This document shows positions 37,650 through 45,841 of a DNA stretch of 59,944 bases, one piece after another. The notes beneath the pieces are model-generated. The model was not told the DNA's origin, ran no database searches, and was given only the letters and a program-made list of their open reading frames with translations. The position numbers and the translations under genes were made by a program. The DNA is from a virus, in IMG/VR virus record IMGVR_UViG_3300043661_000028, positions 1-59,944 of that record; one strand, written 5' to 3'. Within the stretch, counting starts at the first letter, position 1. Each line of letters begins with the position of its first letter.

Positions 37650-38195
37650 ATGTCTGAGTTCTTCCAGCCCCTGGACCCGGCCGGCGCGCCGGACCCGGTG
37701 ACGCCGCAGGACGGCCCGGCAGATGCGGCGGGATGGGCGCAGGTCACCCCGTCTGGCCAGGGCCCGGGCCCGGCGCCGTACGACATCAGCGCGCCGCAGG
37801 ACATCGCGGGCATCGGCGGCGCGGTGCAGACGGCGATGGGCCTGTCCGGCGGCGCGGAAGGCGCGGGCCCGGGCGCGGGGATCCCGGACCGGCACGGACC
37901 CCGGCAGGCGCAGGCGGAGGCGATCCTGGAATCACCGCAGGGCGCCGGGGCGATGAACGTCACCGCCGGGTTCCCCGACTATGAGTCGTCGGACGTGTCG
38001 CCGGGCGCGAACATGGAGAACCCGGTCCAGGGGCACGGCGACTACCCGGGCACCACGCAGGGCGGGGTCCCGCAGTACGGCGCGGGTGAGGGCGGCCCGG
38101 TGCCCGGTGCCCCCCCGGGCGGCAGCATGGGCACGCCGGGCGGCGACTACCCCGGCACCACCCAGGACGGCCTGGCCAAGTACGGCACCAGCTGA
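37650..38195 (+). CDS. low-complexity protein with GDYPGTTQ repeats (181 aa)
   Basis: ATG 37650 (GTG 37647 possible). Pro/Gly/Gln-rich. A C-terminal unit occurs twice (GDYPGTTQGGVPQYG and GDYPGTTQDGLAKYG), and the middle has GPGPAPYDISAPQDIAGIGG. The composition parallels the preceding gene. Probably a flexible virion surface or linker protein (inference). Confidence 0.5.
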   Translation: MSEFFQPLDPAGAPDPVTPQDGPADAAGWAQVTPSGQGPGPAPYDISAPQDIAGIGGAVQTAMGLSGGAEGAGPGAGIPDRHGPRQAQAEAILESPQGAGAMNVTAGFPDYESSDVSPGANMENPVQGHGDYPGTTQGGVPQYGAGEGGPVPGAPPGGSMGTPGGDYPGTTQDGLAKYGTS

Positions 38196-38248
38196 CGATG
38201 CGCCGCGCGGGGCGCATGACAACGACGATGATCTGAGGGAGACCCGCT

Positions 38249-38524
38249 GTGAGCGACATGGGCAAAGTACGTAAGGACGCCGCCGCCGAGGTGGAGCAGG
38301 ACGCCGCGGCCGGGCAGGCGAGGCAGTCGGCGCAGGCCGCTGAGCATGCGCGGGAGGCGCGGGAGGCTGCCGAGGCGGAGCAGGAGCAGCAGGCCCGGGT
38401 GCACGCGGAGCGCGACCTGGCGGCGCAGGGATCCGTGGATGAGGCTCGGGAGGCGGAGAAGACCGCGAAGAAGCAGGCGGCCGCCGATGAGAAGGCCGCC
38501 GGCGGGGGCAAGTCCGCGTCCTGA
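38249..38524 (+). CDS. charged coiled-coil protein (91 aa)
   Basis: GTG 38249. Almost entirely Ala, Glu, Gln, Arg and Lys in one long helix (QDAAAGQARQSAQAAEHARE then AREAAEAEQEQQARVHAERD). May be a structural or scaffold component. No family recognised. Confidence 0.5.
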   Translation: MSDMGKVRKDAAAEVEQDAAAGQARQSAQAAEHAREAREAAEAEQEQQARVHAERDLAAQGSVDEAREAEKTAKKQAAADEKAAGGGKSAS

Positions 38525-38544
38525 CCTAGGCAGGCGGTGAATCC

Positions 38545-39279
38545 GTGGCCATCACCGCCGCCGCGTTCAGCACCGGGGCCACCCCGGCCTCGACGGTTTC
38601 GGCGCCGGCCCCGGCCGGGGTGCAGCTCAACGACCTGCTGCTGATCTGGGTGGTGTCCCAGGTCGCGGCGATGACGTTCTCGGTGACCGCTGGTTCCGCC
38701 AGCTGGAACGCGGTCACGGCGGCGACCGGGCAGAACTGTTCCGCGCAGCTGCTGTGGAAGAACGCCGGCGCGACCGACGTGGCCCTGTCCGGCTCCGCCG
38801 GGTCCTACACGGTCACCGCGTCGGTCCTGCATAACATCGCGGGGATCATCGTCGGCGCGCCGGGCGCCGCATTCGACCCGGCGGTGCCGGCCAGCTCGGG
38901 GCAGCTGCTGTCGGCCGCCGCGACCTCCTACGTCGTCAACGGGGTCACCACTCTCACAGCGGGTGACCTTCTGCTGCTGTTCTGCGGCACTAGGTTCCCG
39001 GCCTCCACGAGCGGGACGATGACGCTGCCGGGCGGCTGGGCGACCGCGGTCGCCGAGCTGGACACGACGGTGGCGGCGGCGGTCGGCGTCGGCGCGATGC
39101 TCGGCACCCAGGCCCAGGTCAGCGCGGGCGCGACGGGGACCGCGACGGTCGGCCTGGCCAATGTGACCGATGACGGCGGCGGCCTGCTGGTCGCCCTCAC
39201 CCAGCCGGCACCCGGGACGCGCGCCGCGGCGGCGCTGGTGGTCCCGCAGGCAGCTGTCATGCAGGCAGCCAACTGGTAA
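38545..39279 (+). CDS. beta-rich virion protein (244 aa)
   Basis: GTG 38545. Repeated strand-like segments rich in Ala, Thr and Val (LNDLLLIWVVSQVAAMTFSV, then TTLTAGDLLLLFCGTRFPAS and TGTATVGLANVTDDGGGLLV) of the type seen in tail-fibre or capsid-fibre proteins. It lies in the unusually long segment between capsid and head-tail connector. Function inferred. Confidence 0.5.
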   Translation: MAITAAAFSTGATPASTVSAPAPAGVQLNDLLLIWVVSQVAAMTFSVTAGSASWNAVTAATGQNCSAQLLWKNAGATDVALSGSAGSYTVTASVLHNIAGIIVGAPGAAFDPAVPASSGQLLSAAATSYVVNGVTTLTAGDLLLLFCGTRFPASTSGTMTLPGGWATAVAELDTTVAAAVGVGAMLGTQAQVSAGATGTATVGLANVTDDGGGLLVALTQPAPGTRAAAALVVPQAAVMQAANW

Positions 39280-39298
39280 CTACAGGAAGGGGCCAGCG

Positions 39299-39772
39299 AT
39301 GGCCAAGACCGGATACACCCTCCCGATGGGCGCTCCCGTCGCGCTGGCCGCCGGCGTCGCGAAGTCCGCGCTCACGGTTCTGTGCCCCGCGTCGTTCGGG
39401 ATTGACCTGACCAAGATGCGGCTCGGGTTCGACGGCGTGACCGCCTCGGCGGTCCCGGTGCTGGCGGAGTTCTGCGACAACACGGCCGCGTCGAACGTGA
39501 CGCCGGGCACGAACAACACCCTGGGTACCGTGACCCAGGTGTACGGCCGGGCGATCGCGGCGGGGTTCACCGGGTTCTACGCCTCCACGCTGGAGCCGAC
39601 GGTGCTGACCCGCTACGACTCGTGGACGCTGACGCCCAACGGGGGCCTGGTGATCTACGACTGGCCGCTGGGGTCCACGCACGACACGCCGGTGTCGGCA
39701 GGGATCTCCCTGCGGCTCACGGCCCCGGCTGCGGTCAATGCGAATGGCGCTTTCTGGTTCGAACGTTGCTAG
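39299..39772 (+). CDS. virion surface protein (157 aa)
   Basis: ATG 39299. GVAKSALTVLCPASFGIDLT then KMRLGFDGVTASAVPVLAEF and a C-terminal beta region (GISLRLTAPAAVNANGAFWF). The overall pattern suggests a small capsid-decorating jelly-roll (inference). Confidence 0.55.
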   Translation: MAKTGYTLPMGAPVALAAGVAKSALTVLCPASFGIDLTKMRLGFDGVTASAVPVLAEFCDNTAASNVTPGTNNTLGTVTQVYGRAIAAGFTGFYASTLEPTVLTRYDSWTLTPNGGLVIYDWPLGSTHDTPVSAGISLRLTAPAAVNANGAFWFERC

Positions 39773-39775
39773 CCA

Positions 39776-40039
39776 GTGAAACCTGAGCAGATCGAGTACG
39801 CCGCCCCCGGTCCCGGCCAGTGCATCCTGCACAACATGGACGGCAGCCTGCTCGTCGAGCGGGCAGACCCGGTGGTGGCCTTCCCCGAGTCGCTGGTCAC
39901 CCAGGTCCGCGCCGGGACCGGCCCTGGGGGCATCAGCCTGGACGGCAAGACGCTGGTGATCGACGCGGCCAACCAGCGGGTGTCCTACCGGCTGGAACAA
40001 TGCGCGCAGCCGGGTTACCTGCTGGGCACGCTGACCTGA
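39776..40039 (+). CDS. hypothetical protein (87 aa)
   Basis: GTG 39776, three bases after the previous stop. PGPGQCILHNMDGSLLVERA then GISLDGKTLVIDAANQRVSY, a small beta-sandwich-like protein. Unknown. Confidence 0.5.
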   Translation: MKPEQIEYAAPGPGQCILHNMDGSLLVERADPVVAFPESLVTQVRAGTGPGGISLDGKTLVIDAANQRVSYRLEQCAQPGYLLGTLT

Positions 40040-40059
40040 CCGCAGGCTAGGAGGCGGCC

Positions 40060-41724
40060 GTGGCGGTCCACGGACGCGCCTACCCGGCCCCGGCGGTCAT
40101 CTCCCGGGGCAGCCTGGCCGACGCCCCGGTCCTCACGACCCCGGCACCCGTTGTCATCTCGGGTGCGCGGGACCGCCAGGCGTTCCAGGTCACCGCCGGG
40201 CAGGGCACCCCCGTTCCCGCGGTCATCTCCGCGGCTCCGGTTCCGGCTGTGCTCTACACGGCCACCTACGCTGCTGTCTACGGCGGCTCCGCCCCGGGTG
40301 CTCCCGCGGCGCTGGTCACCGGCCCGGCCGCGACCCCCGGATTCGGGCAGCCGAACGCGGCGGTGACGGCCCGGTCGTCGCCGGCCGACTTCGCGACTCC
40401 GGTCACCCCGGTGCCCGTGGTCGTCCCGGCTGCGGCCGCCCCGCGCTGGGGACTGCCGCAGCCGCCAGTCATCAGCGCCGCGCCGGGTGTCCCGGTCGCG
40501 CCTGTCCTGACGACCCCCGCGCCGGTCATCCGGCAGGCCGCGGTGACGGCAGGTTACGGCCAGCCGCAGGCGCCGGTCATCATCTCGGCGCCTGCGGTCA
40601 TCACCGCGCCGCCGCCGCCGCTGGTCGTCACCCCGCCGCCGCCGCCGCGGGCCGCCGCACAGCTGGTCGTGACCCGCGGGGCGCTGGCCGACCCGGCGGA
40701 CTCCGCGGGACGCCAGCCGCTGATCACCGCCCCGGCGGCCGCGGCGCAGCCTCCGGTCCCGGCGGTCCTGTCCCGGTCCTCCCTTGCTGACGCACCTGTC
40801 CTGACGACCCCGGCACCGCTGGTGGTCGCCCGCCCGCCCGCGCCGGCCGCGCCGGTCCCGCCGGTGATCTCCTCGGCGCCGCTGACCGCGGCCGCGCCAG
40901 CAGCGGTCACCCCGGCCGCCGTGGTGGTGGCCGGCCAGCCGCCGCCCGCACCGCCCGCGGCGGCGGTCGTCAGCCGCAGCAGCCTCGCCGACGCGCCCGT
41001 CCTGACCACGGCCCCGCCGGTGATCATCCCGGCAGTGGTCACCCCGCGGTGGGGCACTCCCGGCCAGCCTGTCATCTCCTCGGCGCCGTTCATCCCCGCC
41101 GCCGCGGTCCCGCCGCTGGTCGCCTGGCAGCAGCCTCCCGCAGGGCCGCCGGGCCCCGCGGTCATCTCCCGCGGATCCCTCGCCGACGCCCCGGTGCTCA
41201 CCACGCCCCCGCCGGTGGTGGTCCTGGCCACCGCGGTCACCTCCTGGGGCACCCCGCAGGCCGCGGTCATCACGTCGGGCCCGGCATCCCCGCCGGTCCT
41301 CGCGGCCGCCACCCCGCAGCCGGTCATCGTCGCCGCGGCGGTCAAGCTGGCCGCCGCGCAGCCGCCCGTCATCCTGCGGAACACGCGCGCCGACCCGCCG
41401 GCCCTGATCACCCCGGCGCCGGTGATCGTGGCGCAGCCGGTGCGGTGGCCGCCGACGTTCCCGGTGATCTCCTCGGCGCCGTTCATCCCGCCGCCGCCGC
41501 CGTTCACCGTCGGCACCCTGACCGCCTCCACGGCGCCAGGCGCGGCGCTGACAGCCAGCGGGGCACCCGCCGGGGCCCTGACCGCAGCGGCCGCCACGGC
41601 CACGCTGACGGCCACCGCAAGTGCGGCCGGGGGCACCGCGTACGCGCCCGTCTACGGCCCCGGTTACGGGCCGCAGGAGGGCACCCTGACCGCGACCAGC
41701 ACCAGGACGGGAGGACCCGGCTAG
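40060..41724 (+). CDS. Ala/Pro/Val repeat protein (554 aa)
   Basis: GTG 40060 after GGAGG. Most of residues 1-480 is a degenerate repeat: SLADAPVLTT occurs four times, each after SRGS/SRSS and followed by P.P.V. VISSAP and further variants fill the spaces. The last ~70 residues (GALTAAAATATLTATASAAG) are Ala/Thr-rich. No enzyme motif. It reads as a long fibrous or Pro-rich stalk protein, probably on the virion, directly before the beta-helix gene. Confidence 0.6.
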   Translation: MAVHGRAYPAPAVISRGSLADAPVLTTPAPVVISGARDRQAFQVTAGQGTPVPAVISAAPVPAVLYTATYAAVYGGSAPGAPAALVTGPAATPGFGQPNAAVTARSSPADFATPVTPVPVVVPAAAAPRWGLPQPPVISAAPGVPVAPVLTTPAPVIRQAAVTAGYGQPQAPVIISAPAVITAPPPPLVVTPPPPPRAAAQLVVTRGALADPADSAGRQPLITAPAAAAQPPVPAVLSRSSLADAPVLTTPAPLVVARPPAPAAPVPPVISSAPLTAAAPAAVTPAAVVVAGQPPPAPPAAAVVSRSSLADAPVLTTAPPVIIPAVVTPRWGTPGQPVISSAPFIPAAAVPPLVAWQQPPAGPPGPAVISRGSLADAPVLTTPPPVVVLATAVTSWGTPQAAVITSGPASPPVLAAATPQPVIVAAAVKLAAAQPPVILRNTRADPPALITPAPVIVAQPVRWPPTFPVISSAPFIPPPPPFTVGTLTASTAPGAALTASGAPAGALTAAAATATLTATASAAGGTAYAPVYGPGYGPQEGTLTATSTRTGGPG

Positions 41725-43311
41725 ATGCCCGCCAACTTCACGATCCCCCCCGACACCCGCGCCGTCGGCAGCGGCAACCCCCCCGCCGACATGAACGGCG
41801 TCGCCGACACCCTCGCCGCCATGGGCGCCACGTACAACATCCTCAACGCCGCGTACTCCGGCGGCGCCGACCCCACCGGCGTGGCCGACTCCACCACGGC
41901 GATCCAGGCGTGCATCAACGCCGCGAACGCAGCCGGCGGCGTGGTCAACATCCCGCCCGGCATCTACGCGGTCAGCCAGCTCACCATCCTGACGGGCACC
42001 GTCATCCGCGGCAGCGCCTCCGGCAGCTACCCGGGCGAGAACGCCATCCCCGGGGTCAGCGTCCTGCGCCGGATAAACACCACCAACCTGGACGTGCTCC
42101 TCGCCCCCGACGGCAACAACCACTTCCGCATCTTCGACCTGGCTATCGACGGGAACAAGGCCAACAACACCTCCGGGTACGGGCTGAAGATCGCCGACGG
42201 CGCCGCCGGGCAGGAATGCCAGGCGGTCATCGAGCGGTGCTTCTTCCACGACAGCCCGTTCAGCAACATCTACCTGGGGAAGAACCGCCGCGGCGCCAAG
42301 GTCCTCAACGGCATCTTCAACTACTCCGGTGTCGACGGGATCACCGTCGCGTCGTCGGACAACGCGATCCAGCGGAACATCTGCGGGTCGAACGGCCGCG
42401 CCGGGATCTGCCTGGGCACCACCATCACCCAGAACTGGGCGGCGTCCTCCCCGTCGAACGCGGCGGCGGTCAACCACGTGGCCGACAACGACATCTACCA
42501 GAACCAGGTCGGCATCGCGCTCGCCGCGTCCGCGTGGGGCAACATGATCGCGTTTAACGGCATCGACCGGCAGACCCTGCAGGGCATCACCGTCTACGAC
42601 AACGCGTCGAACAGCCTGCTGGGGAACTCGTTCCACTCCAACGGCACCGCGACGACCAACACCTACGGGCACATCGACATCGCCGCCGGGGTCGTCCAGG
42701 TGGATATCACGGGCAGCGCGTTCGGGCCGCTGGACGGCGGCATCACCAACGTGGCGTCGTACGGGGTGGTGGTGGCTGCGGGTGCCCCGGCGGGATGCAT
42801 CATCGGGGATGTCGGCGTGATCGACGCGACATCCACTGTTAACGGGCTGATCAGCCTGCCCGCGAAGCGGCTGAACCCGGCTGCTGCCGCGTCGGCGGTG
42901 TTCCGGCCCGCTAACCCCACGGCCACGGTCAGCAGCACCCTGGTCATGATGGGCCTGGGATCCACATGCGCGTTCACCCCGGCCGGGTCCGGCAAGGTGC
43001 TGGTGAACGTCACCGGCATATGGCTGACAGCAACGGCGGCGGCGGGAGGCACCGTGGCGGGCCGGTACGGCACCGGCACGGCCCCGGTGAACGGGGCCGC
43101 AGTGTCCGGGACACGGTTCGGGTCCGGGCTCGCCGACTCGGGCCTTAAGGCCACCTCGCCGACGGCGGGCATCCCGTTCGCGCTCACCGACATCCTGGTG
43201 CTCACCCCCGGTACGGCGTACTGGTTCGACCTGACCACCGGCACGCTCGTCCCGGCGGACGCGGCGACCATCACCAACGTCAGCATGACCCTCGTGGAGC
43301 TGGCAGGCTGA
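41725..43311 (+). CDS. right-handed beta-helix tailspike-like protein
   Basis: 528 residues, ATG 41725 directly after the previous stop. The N-terminal segment DTLAAMGATYNILNAAYSGG then DSTTAIQACINAANAAGGVV and IPPGIYAVSQLTILTGTVIR is the start of the pectate-lyase-like fold. Repeated turns (GVDGITVASSDNAIQRNICG) continue to ~390. A C-terminal jelly-roll-like domain (VLTPGTAYWFDLTTGTLVPA) ends it. It could bind or cut a host surface polysaccharide. The position between capsid and connector genes, not with the tail fibres, is unusual. Confidence 0.8.
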   Translation: MPANFTIPPDTRAVGSGNPPADMNGVADTLAAMGATYNILNAAYSGGADPTGVADSTTAIQACINAANAAGGVVNIPPGIYAVSQLTILTGTVIRGSASGSYPGENAIPGVSVLRRINTTNLDVLLAPDGNNHFRIFDLAIDGNKANNTSGYGLKIADGAAGQECQAVIERCFFHDSPFSNIYLGKNRRGAKVLNGIFNYSGVDGITVASSDNAIQRNICGSNGRAGICLGTTITQNWAASSPSNAAAVNHVADNDIYQNQVGIALAASAWGNMIAFNGIDRQTLQGITVYDNASNSLLGNSFHSNGTATTNTYGHIDIAAGVVQVDITGSAFGPLDGGITNVASYGVVVAAGAPAGCIIGDVGVIDATSTVNGLISLPAKRLNPAAAASAVFRPANPTATVSSTLVMMGLGSTCAFTPAGSGKVLVNVTGIWLTATAAAGGTVAGRYGTGTAPVNGAAVSGTRFGSGLADSGLKATSPTAGIPFALTDILVLTPGTAYWFDLTTGTLVPADAATITNVSMTLVELAG

Positions 43312-44198
43312 TGTCGCGCTACCCTGCTGGCCAGCCAGTTAGAGTCAGTACCACCGTCCGGGACGTCAACGGCAACCTCGTCAACGCCGGCGCACTCACC
43401 CTGCTCGTCAAGATCGCCCAGGCAGACGGCACGTCGCTCACCACCGGCACCTATACCACCCCGGTGAATGATTCCACTGGTGCCTACCATCAGGACATCC
43501 CGGTCACGGACCTCGCCGCCACCGGCCACTACCAGTACAGCTGGACCGCCACCGGCACCGGCGCAGGCGTCTCCTTCGGCGAATTCGACGTCTTCGACCC
43601 CTTCGAAACCAGCATCCTGCCACTGCAAGACGCCAAAGACGCCCTCAACATCCCCCAGACAATCACCACATCCGACACCGAGATCGCCGCCTACATCGCC
43701 ACCATCCGGGCCAACCTGGAGAAAGCCACCGGCGGGCCGCTGGTCAACAAGACGATCACCGCCGAACGGTCCGAGATGCAAGCCGGGCAGACGGTCATCC
43801 CCGTCCGGCAGCGCCCCCTCGTCTCGGTCACCTCAATTACCAGTGCCAGCGGCGGCACGATCGACATCAGCGCGGGCCTCGACCTCGACGTCAACGCCGG
43901 GCTCATCCGCCGCCAGCTCGGCCTGCCGTTCTACGGCCCGTTCTTCTCCTGGCTGCCTACCTGCTTTGTCACCTATATTGCAGGTTGGGGTGTTTCTGTC
44001 CCGGCGGCGTTCAACGTCTTCGCCCGGATCGTGCTTCAGCACCTGTGGACGAGTCAGCGCGGCGAGACCGCGCTCCCCATGAACGCCGGGGAAATGGTGA
44101 CCCCGCCAGGATTCGGCTTCGCCATCCCGAACGCCGCCGCCGAGCTGCTCAACGGCAGCTTCGGGGGCGTCCCCTTCTTGCAGGAAGCGTACGTGTGA
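43311..44198 (+). CDS. head-tail connector with N-terminal Ig-like domain
   Basis: 295 residues, ATG 43311 overlapping the previous stop (TGATG). Residues 1-95 are an Ig-like module (VRVSTTVRDVNGNLVNAGAL). The rest has LQDAKDALNIPQTITTSDTE then IAAYIATIRANLEKATGGPL and a C-terminal helical part, the layout of the gp6/gp15-type adaptor that joins the portal to the tail. The Ig fusion would put an extra domain on the neck. Confidence 0.75.
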   Translation: MSRYPAGQPVRVSTTVRDVNGNLVNAGALTLLVKIAQADGTSLTTGTYTTPVNDSTGAYHQDIPVTDLAATGHYQYSWTATGTGAGVSFGEFDVFDPFETSILPLQDAKDALNIPQTITTSDTEIAAYIATIRANLEKATGGPLVNKTITAERSEMQAGQTVIPVRQRPLVSVTSITSASGGTIDISAGLDLDVNAGLIRRQLGLPFYGPFFSWLPTCFVTYIAGWGVSVPAAFNVFARIVLQHLWTSQRGETALPMNAGEMVTPPGFGFAIPNAAAELLNGSFGGVPFLQEAYV

Positions 44199-44668
44199 GC
44201 ACCACCCGGTTCGCCGCCGCCGTGACCGCGCTGCTCGCCGCCTACACCGCCGCCGCCCCGCTAGCCGGCATACCCGTCTACGACGGGGCGCAAGTCAGCG
44301 GCGCCTCCGACCCCAAGTTCATCATCGTCGGCCACGACGGCACCATCGCCGCCGACGGCACCCTCACCGCCACCGCCCCCGCCGGGAACTACGTCCAAGC
44401 CTGGGCCGACACCACCACCGGCCGCGAAGAAAACGGGTGGATCAACTGCGTCGCCGTCACCCAGACAGGCGAGGCCGCCGGGCTAGCCGACTGCCGCACC
44501 GGGACCGACGCGCTGCTGGCCGCCGCCGAGGACGCCGCCGCAGCGGGCGGCGCACCCCACCTGACGTTCGACGGGACCACCGACGGGCGGATCATCTACC
44601 GGCAGGGACCGAACGGCGCAGCGGTCATATGCGCGTACCGCGTCACCTACTCCGCGCCGTGGGGCTGA
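44195..44668 (+). CDS. head-tail joining / neck protein (157 aa)
   Basis: GTG 44195 overlaps the connector stop (GTGA). TRFAAAVTALLAAYTAAAPL, then IPVYDGAQVSGASDPKFIIV and GREENGWINCVAVTQTGEAA, with helix LADCRTGTDALLAAAEDAAA. The fold pattern matches small neck/tail-terminator proteins of siphoviruses. The exact class (stopper or tail terminator) is uncertain. Confidence 0.65.
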   Translation: MSTTRFAAAVTALLAAYTAAAPLAGIPVYDGAQVSGASDPKFIIVGHDGTIAADGTLTATAPAGNYVQAWADTTTGREENGWINCVAVTQTGEAAGLADCRTGTDALLAAAEDAAAAGGAPHLTFDGTTDGRIIYRQGPNGAAVICAYRVTYSAPWG

Positions 44669-44686
44669 CATGCGATAATGAATAGT

Positions 44687-44718
44687 GGGCTGGAGAGCGC
44701 GGAAACGCTCTCCAGCCC
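44687..44718 (+). terminator. 13-bp perfect hairpin before HNH gene
   Basis: GGGCTGGAGAGCG (44687-44699) pairs with CGCTCTCCAGCCC (44706-44718), 6-nt loop CGGAAA. It follows the neck gene by 19 bp and stands 31 bp before the HNH start. It may end the structural transcript or insulate the HNH cassette. No T tract. Confidence 0.65.
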
Positions 44719-44749
44719 GATCAGCAACCCTGTGCGAGAGGGCACTGAC

Positions 44750-45250
44750 ATGAAAGAGCGTATCTGCCCGTGCGGCAACGCATTCACGCCGAATAGCATC
44801 AACGTGGCCAGGGGCGGCGGCAAGTACTGCTCCCGGGCTTGCTACTGGCAGTACACGACTCCAGCGCGAGGCGAAGGCAAAGCCCAGTGGAAGGGCGAGT
44901 CTGTCGGCTATAAGGCGCTTCACGATTGGGTTCGCCGCGAAAAAGGCAAGCCTGAGCACTGCGAGTCGTGCGGCGCGACTGAGGGCCGTCTTGAATGGGC
45001 GAATGTCTCCGGGCAGTACCGCCGCGACCTTGACGACTGGATCGCCCTGTGCCGGACCTGCCACCGCAGGCACGACTCGCCTGCATGCAAGCGCGGCCAT
45101 GAGCGGACCGCCGAGAACACTTACACCGACCGGCAGGGCTATCCGCATTGCCGGCCATGCAGGAACGAGCGGCTCCGGCGCCAGCGCGCCGGGCAGCAGA
45201 CTGAGCCGCCTCGGCGGAGCGCCATCAAAGACAAGTACGGCAAATGGTGA
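44750..45250 (+). CDS. freestanding HNH endonuclease
   Basis: 166 residues. An N-terminal zinc knuckle (CPCGNAFTPNS...KYCSRACYWQY) is followed by the HNH part: LHDWVRREKGKPEHCESCGA, then RLEWANVSGQYRRDLDDWIA and LCRTCHRRHD. The C-terminus has another CxxC/H set (CKRGHERTAEN...HCRPCRNERLRRQ). Such genes sit between phage genes and spread by cutting a nearby site in related genomes. It interrupts the head-tail block together with the next two cargo genes. Confidence 0.85.
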   Translation: MKERICPCGNAFTPNSINVARGGGKYCSRACYWQYTTPARGEGKAQWKGESVGYKALHDWVRREKGKPEHCESCGATEGRLEWANVSGQYRRDLDDWIALCRTCHRRHDSPACKRGHERTAENTYTDRQGYPHCRPCRNERLRRQRAGQQTEPPRRSAIKDKYGKW

Positions 45251-45268
45251 CTAGCTAGGGAGAGCCTC

Positions 45269-45841
45269 ATGCATGCCAGCGTCATGGACTGGGTACCCAA
45301 GACGCTGACAGCCGATGAGGTCACAGGCAAGCGGGTAGTTGAAGCCGGCTCGTACGATGTCAACGGCTCCGCCCGGCCCTACATCGAGTCGCTGGACCCG
45401 GCGTCATACACGGGTATCGACATGCAGCCAGGGCCGCGGGTTGACATGGTGATGGACGCAGCAGACATGCCCGGCCAGATCGGCGAGAATTGCGCGGACA
45501 TAGCGGCTTCCTTTGAGATGCTCGAGCACGCGCAGGACTGGCAGGCGGCGACGGCCGGGATGATCCGCGCCCTGGCCCCCGGCGGCCTCCTCGTCCTGAC
45601 CACCCGCTCCGAAGGATTCCCGTACCACGGCTACCCGGATGACCACTGGCGGTTCTCCGTCGAGGCCATGGGGCAGATCATGGACGCCGCCGGGCTGGAC
45701 GTCCTGGACCTGCTGGCCGACCCGGACCCGATGTCACCCGGGGTGTTCGTCAAGGCCCGCAAGCCGGACGACTGGACGCAGCCCCGCTCGATGCGGAAGG
45801 CGTGGGCGGACATCGCCGGGGTCACGGTGATGACCGGGTGA
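45269..45841 (+). CDS. SAM-dependent methyltransferase
   Basis: 190 residues, ATG 45269 after GGGAGAG. KRVVEAGSYDVNGSARPYIE then YTGIDMQPGPRVDMVMDAAD is the SAM-binding start (motif I as EAGSYDVNG, acidic end of strand 2 GIDMQ). SFEMLEHAQDWQAATAGMIR and LAPGGLLVLTTRSEGF give the later class I motifs. The Y-H-G-Y-P-D-D-H-W-R-F segment is often seen in sugar-associated methyltransferases. Followed with GTGA overlap by a glycosyltransferase, so the two probably act on the same glycan. Confidence 0.85.
   Translation: MHASVMDWVPKTLTADEVTGKRVVEAGSYDVNGSARPYIESLDPASYTGIDMQPGPRVDMVMDAADMPGQIGENCADIAASFEMLEHAQDWQAATAGMIRALAPGGLLVLTTRSEGFPYHGYPDDHWRFSVEAMGQIMDAAGLDVLDLLADPDPMSPGVFVKARKPDDWTQPRSMRKAWADIAGVTVMTG

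Noticed and set aside
40015-42672. Long leftward open frame of about 885 codons
   Set aside because: It mirrors the repeat protein and the beta-helix gene, is full of Arg/Gly/Asp low complexity, and the rightward genes have good ribosome-binding sites and recognisable folds.
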